Origin: Verrucomicrobiales bacterium
GTDB taxonomy: Bacteria > Verrucomicrobiota > Verrucomicrobiia > Limisphaerales > SXQI01
Assembly (NCBI GenBank): GCA_028293365.1
Contig: JAQGOX010000489.1
Coordinates: 1 to 7,739 of the forward strand
Direction of reading: 5' to 3'
DNA length: 7,739 bases
The translations under genes and the position numbers were made by a program. The notes under the pieces are model-generated. The model searched no databases and was not told where the DNA came from. It worked only from the letters and a program-made list of their open reading frames with translations. Shown here in pieces: positions 7,101 through 7,739 of the stretch. How positions within the stretch are numbered: the first letter of the stretch is position 1; each line of letters begins with the position of its first letter.

Positions 7101-7739
7101 CCATCCTGCGTCTGCAGGATCGAACTGATGGTATTGCTTGGAAGACCGTTTTCCGTTTGCCAGACATCGATCATATAATCGATTGGATGCATCCGACTTT
7201 CGGTCGAGAGAGTCGTTGTGACCGGAGCGAAGCGGGTAATAGTTTGTCGAGCGGTTGGATTTGCGCCAGAAAAACGAGCTCCGATTTTCAGCGGTTCGCG
7301 ATCCTCCGAAGAAGCAACCATTTGCCACGGACCTGTTGGAAGGGTAGCAACCTCAATGCGATATTCGGTCACGAGACGATCAATGAATTTTCCTTCCCGA
7401 TCGCGTCCCCAAACAATCCTGCTTATACTTGTGACCGACGCCAACTCAATCGTCACCCAGGCGCCCTCGCGTTGATTCGAAATCCAACTTCGACCGTTTC
7501 CGTAAACGCCATCATTAATGTTTTCCAAACGATGGATTTTATACCCGCGGAGGCTTCCGGATCCAGTGACTTTGGCGCCCTCGCTGGCAAGAGCCACATT
7601 TCGCGGGTTCGGACCACTCGAGTAGGTCTCAAGCTCGTCAATACAAGGCTCAGCACCGCTTGTTTTTGTAATAGTAAATCGAATAAATTTTGCTTGGATC
7701 GGCGGAAATTCTTCCCCATTCATCCGGGGATGTACGGGA
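4196..7739 (-). CDS. Membrane sensor histidine kinase: F5/8C-like region, double Reg_prop propeller, Y_Y_Y, HisKA_3, HATPase_c (N-terminus off window)
   Basis: Periplasm-sensing kinase that phosphorylates the adjacent NarL-type regulator. Residues are counted from the Met at 7723. Residues 11-34 look like the last strands of an F5/8C domain (A-K-F-I-R-F-T-I, E-P-C-I-D-E-L-E). Residues 37-150 are a second F5/8C-like segment. About 184-782 hold 14 propeller blades with L-W-I-G-T type motifs. About 845-922 is Y_Y_Y, and a membrane helix spans 930-950. A short coiled-coil linker precedes HisKA_3 with RIAHDIHDDIGASL; by alignment with NarX the phosphoacceptor is His981, not His978. HATPase_c shows the N-box Asn1093 (KEAVQN), D1120-N-G-C-G-F-D and G-D-G-L-N-N-M-R-E-R-L. 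The frame stays open upstream of 7723 (P-V-H-P-R), no ribosome site precedes that Met, and no signal peptide is visible, so the true start is probably beyond the edge. The ligand is unknown; related propeller kinases often sense glycans. Confidence 0.95.
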   Translation of the reverse strand, partial: PVHPRMNGEEFPPIQAKFIRFTITKTSGAEPCIDELETYSSGPNPRNVALASEGAKVTGSGSLRGYKIHRLENINDGVYGNGRSWISNQREGAWVTIELASVTSISRIVWGRDREGKFIDRLVTEYRIEVATLPTGPWQMVASSEDREPLKIGARFSGANPTARQTITRFAPVTTTLSTESRMHPIDYMIDVWQTENGLPSNTISSILQTQDGYLWIGTFHGLVRFDGVRFLTFGEADGLPNNPIACLRQAASGDLWIGTDGGGLIRFHAGKFETYTKEQGLAHNVVLSLEEDSEGRIWIGTLSGLNLWARGRISTVLPKPGLAGQNFLRLQMDDAGNLWTISEGNLKVIRNEQILAPPIQGDPAGFTSVSTLAKGKSDDLWFGGANMYIARLRAGQLTIFGHEYGLVPDDIWEVCETRNGDLWIGTASGGISRLRNGKSLRITTQEGLSSNSIRAIFEDREGNVWLGSNGGGLMRLKPRKLATYTTRDGLSHEVIMSVAEDSTGEIWIGSNCGGLNAWRDGKPGPAYISYLLDNACIWSLLPAKDGSLWIGTWGQGLFRKTGNSVVNYLRRDGLSDDVVIALCEDRAGGLWIGTYEGGLDYYKDGTFKHFTTRDGLSANFITCILEDVSGNIWIGTSGGGLNRFDQHGFTVFSRRDGLESDFIRTLYEDRNGSLWIGTGGGGLTRLKAGKFSALTAKQGLKDNVISQILQDAGQDFWLGSNQGIFRISNENLNMAASDKTSMLNIISYGKGDGMESLECTGGFHPAGLRSRDGILWFSTVKGLVRIDPASSTARNEAAPALIEELLVDGQSIWKADGRENAGNRDERKGHSTAETLDRKSAPVMRFGAGARRFEFRFTSLSFVSPEKIRFKWKMEGLEGSWSDSSNERFAQYNSLAPGDYQFRVVASNSEGVWTGNEQMASFAFTVLPAFWQTWWFSALVVIIALGSTISIVRFMLQKKYLLQLERLEHQQGLERERARIAHDIHDDIGASLTLIAFLGDIGQRKSNKSGEVQEEFEQIARTARSVVRSVDQIVWAVNPKNDSLDHLANYLSQYVQDFFSSTSIRCRLNIPDCLPDHPLSAEERHNLLLLAKEAVQNIVKHSGASEVSLRMGMDQDYFFVNFEDNGCGFDPLAVSAPGDGLNNMRERLAKIRGELEICSSHAHGTKISFRMNMQGRARD
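5378..7174 (-). repeat. Fourteen tandem two-component-regulator propeller (Reg_prop) blades
   Basis: Fourteen repeats of about 40-45 residues, most of the form G-L-x-x-N-x-I ... D-G-x-L-W-I-G-T-x-G-G-L-x-R. Blades 4 and 5 are weak (LWTISEGNL and LWFGGANMY) and blade 9 lacks the leading G-L. Fourteen blades fit two seven-bladed beta-propellers, the usual periplasmic layout of kinases with a Y_Y_Y domain. Repeats are diverged at the DNA level. Confidence 0.85.
7274..7615 (-). other. F5/8C-like sensor domain of the kinase
   Basis: Residues about 37-150 of the visible kinase. The segment shows V-A-L-A-S-E-G, then I-N-D-G-V-Y-G-N-G-R-S-W-I-S, then I-V-W-G-R-D-R-E-G-K-F-I-D-R and a final P-W-Q-M-V-A-S-S strand. 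The same order of motifs occurs in every module of the downstream repeat protein. The closing strands of an F5/8C domain (R-Y-x-R-x, I-D-E-L-E) are missing after it but are present just before it. Confidence 0.7.

Noticed and set aside
7721..7723. ATG at 7723 as the true kinase start
   Set aside because: The frame is open beyond it to the window edge, no ribosome site or signal peptide is visible, and the following residues already lie close to a domain strand, so a start outside the window is more likely.

Overview
The window carries three genes, all on the minus strand and all reading leftwards. They are a sensor histidine kinase cut by the right edge (7739 down to 4196), its likely partner LuxR/NarL-type response regulator (about 4196 to 3405), and a very long secreted repeat protein whose 3' end runs off the left edge (3244 to 1). 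No RNA gene, mobile element, CRISPR array or origin was seen. The only gap between genes is about 160 bases (3245-3404).

The kinase is a periplasmic-sensing type. It has an F5/8 type C (discoidin-like, galactose-binding fold) segment, then 14 two-component-regulator propeller blades (two seven-bladed propellers), a Y_Y_Y domain, one membrane helix, a HisKA_3 phosphoacceptor region and an HATPase_c domain. The regulator frame touches the kinase stop (TGATG), so the two form an operon. The regulator has a receiver domain and a C-terminal LuxR helix-turn-helix.

The left 3.2 kb looks at first like a patchwork of short overlapping frames. Read on the minus strand in one frame, it is a single uninterrupted reading frame of 1081 visible codons without a stop (I checked every triplet). 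It begins with a signal peptide and continues as four complete and one partial copy of a module of about 205-214 residues. Each module resembles an F5/8C domain. The modules share a recognisable signature with the sensor domain of the kinase next door (a D-G-x-Y-G-N ... S-W-I motif followed by a W/F-x-R-D motif). The most interesting reading is therefore a sensor system and a surface or secreted multi-lectin-like protein built from the same binding-domain family. A regulatory or shared-ligand link is inference, not shown.

Organism: the combination of periplasmic propeller kinases, separate NarL-type regulators and discoidin domains with an E-P-C-I-D-E-L-E motif is, from general knowledge, typical of Verrucomicrobiota and also seen in Planctomycetota and Acidobacteriota. 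Base composition looks moderate, with roughly balanced GC and AT (not computed). I favour Verrucomicrobiota with modest confidence.
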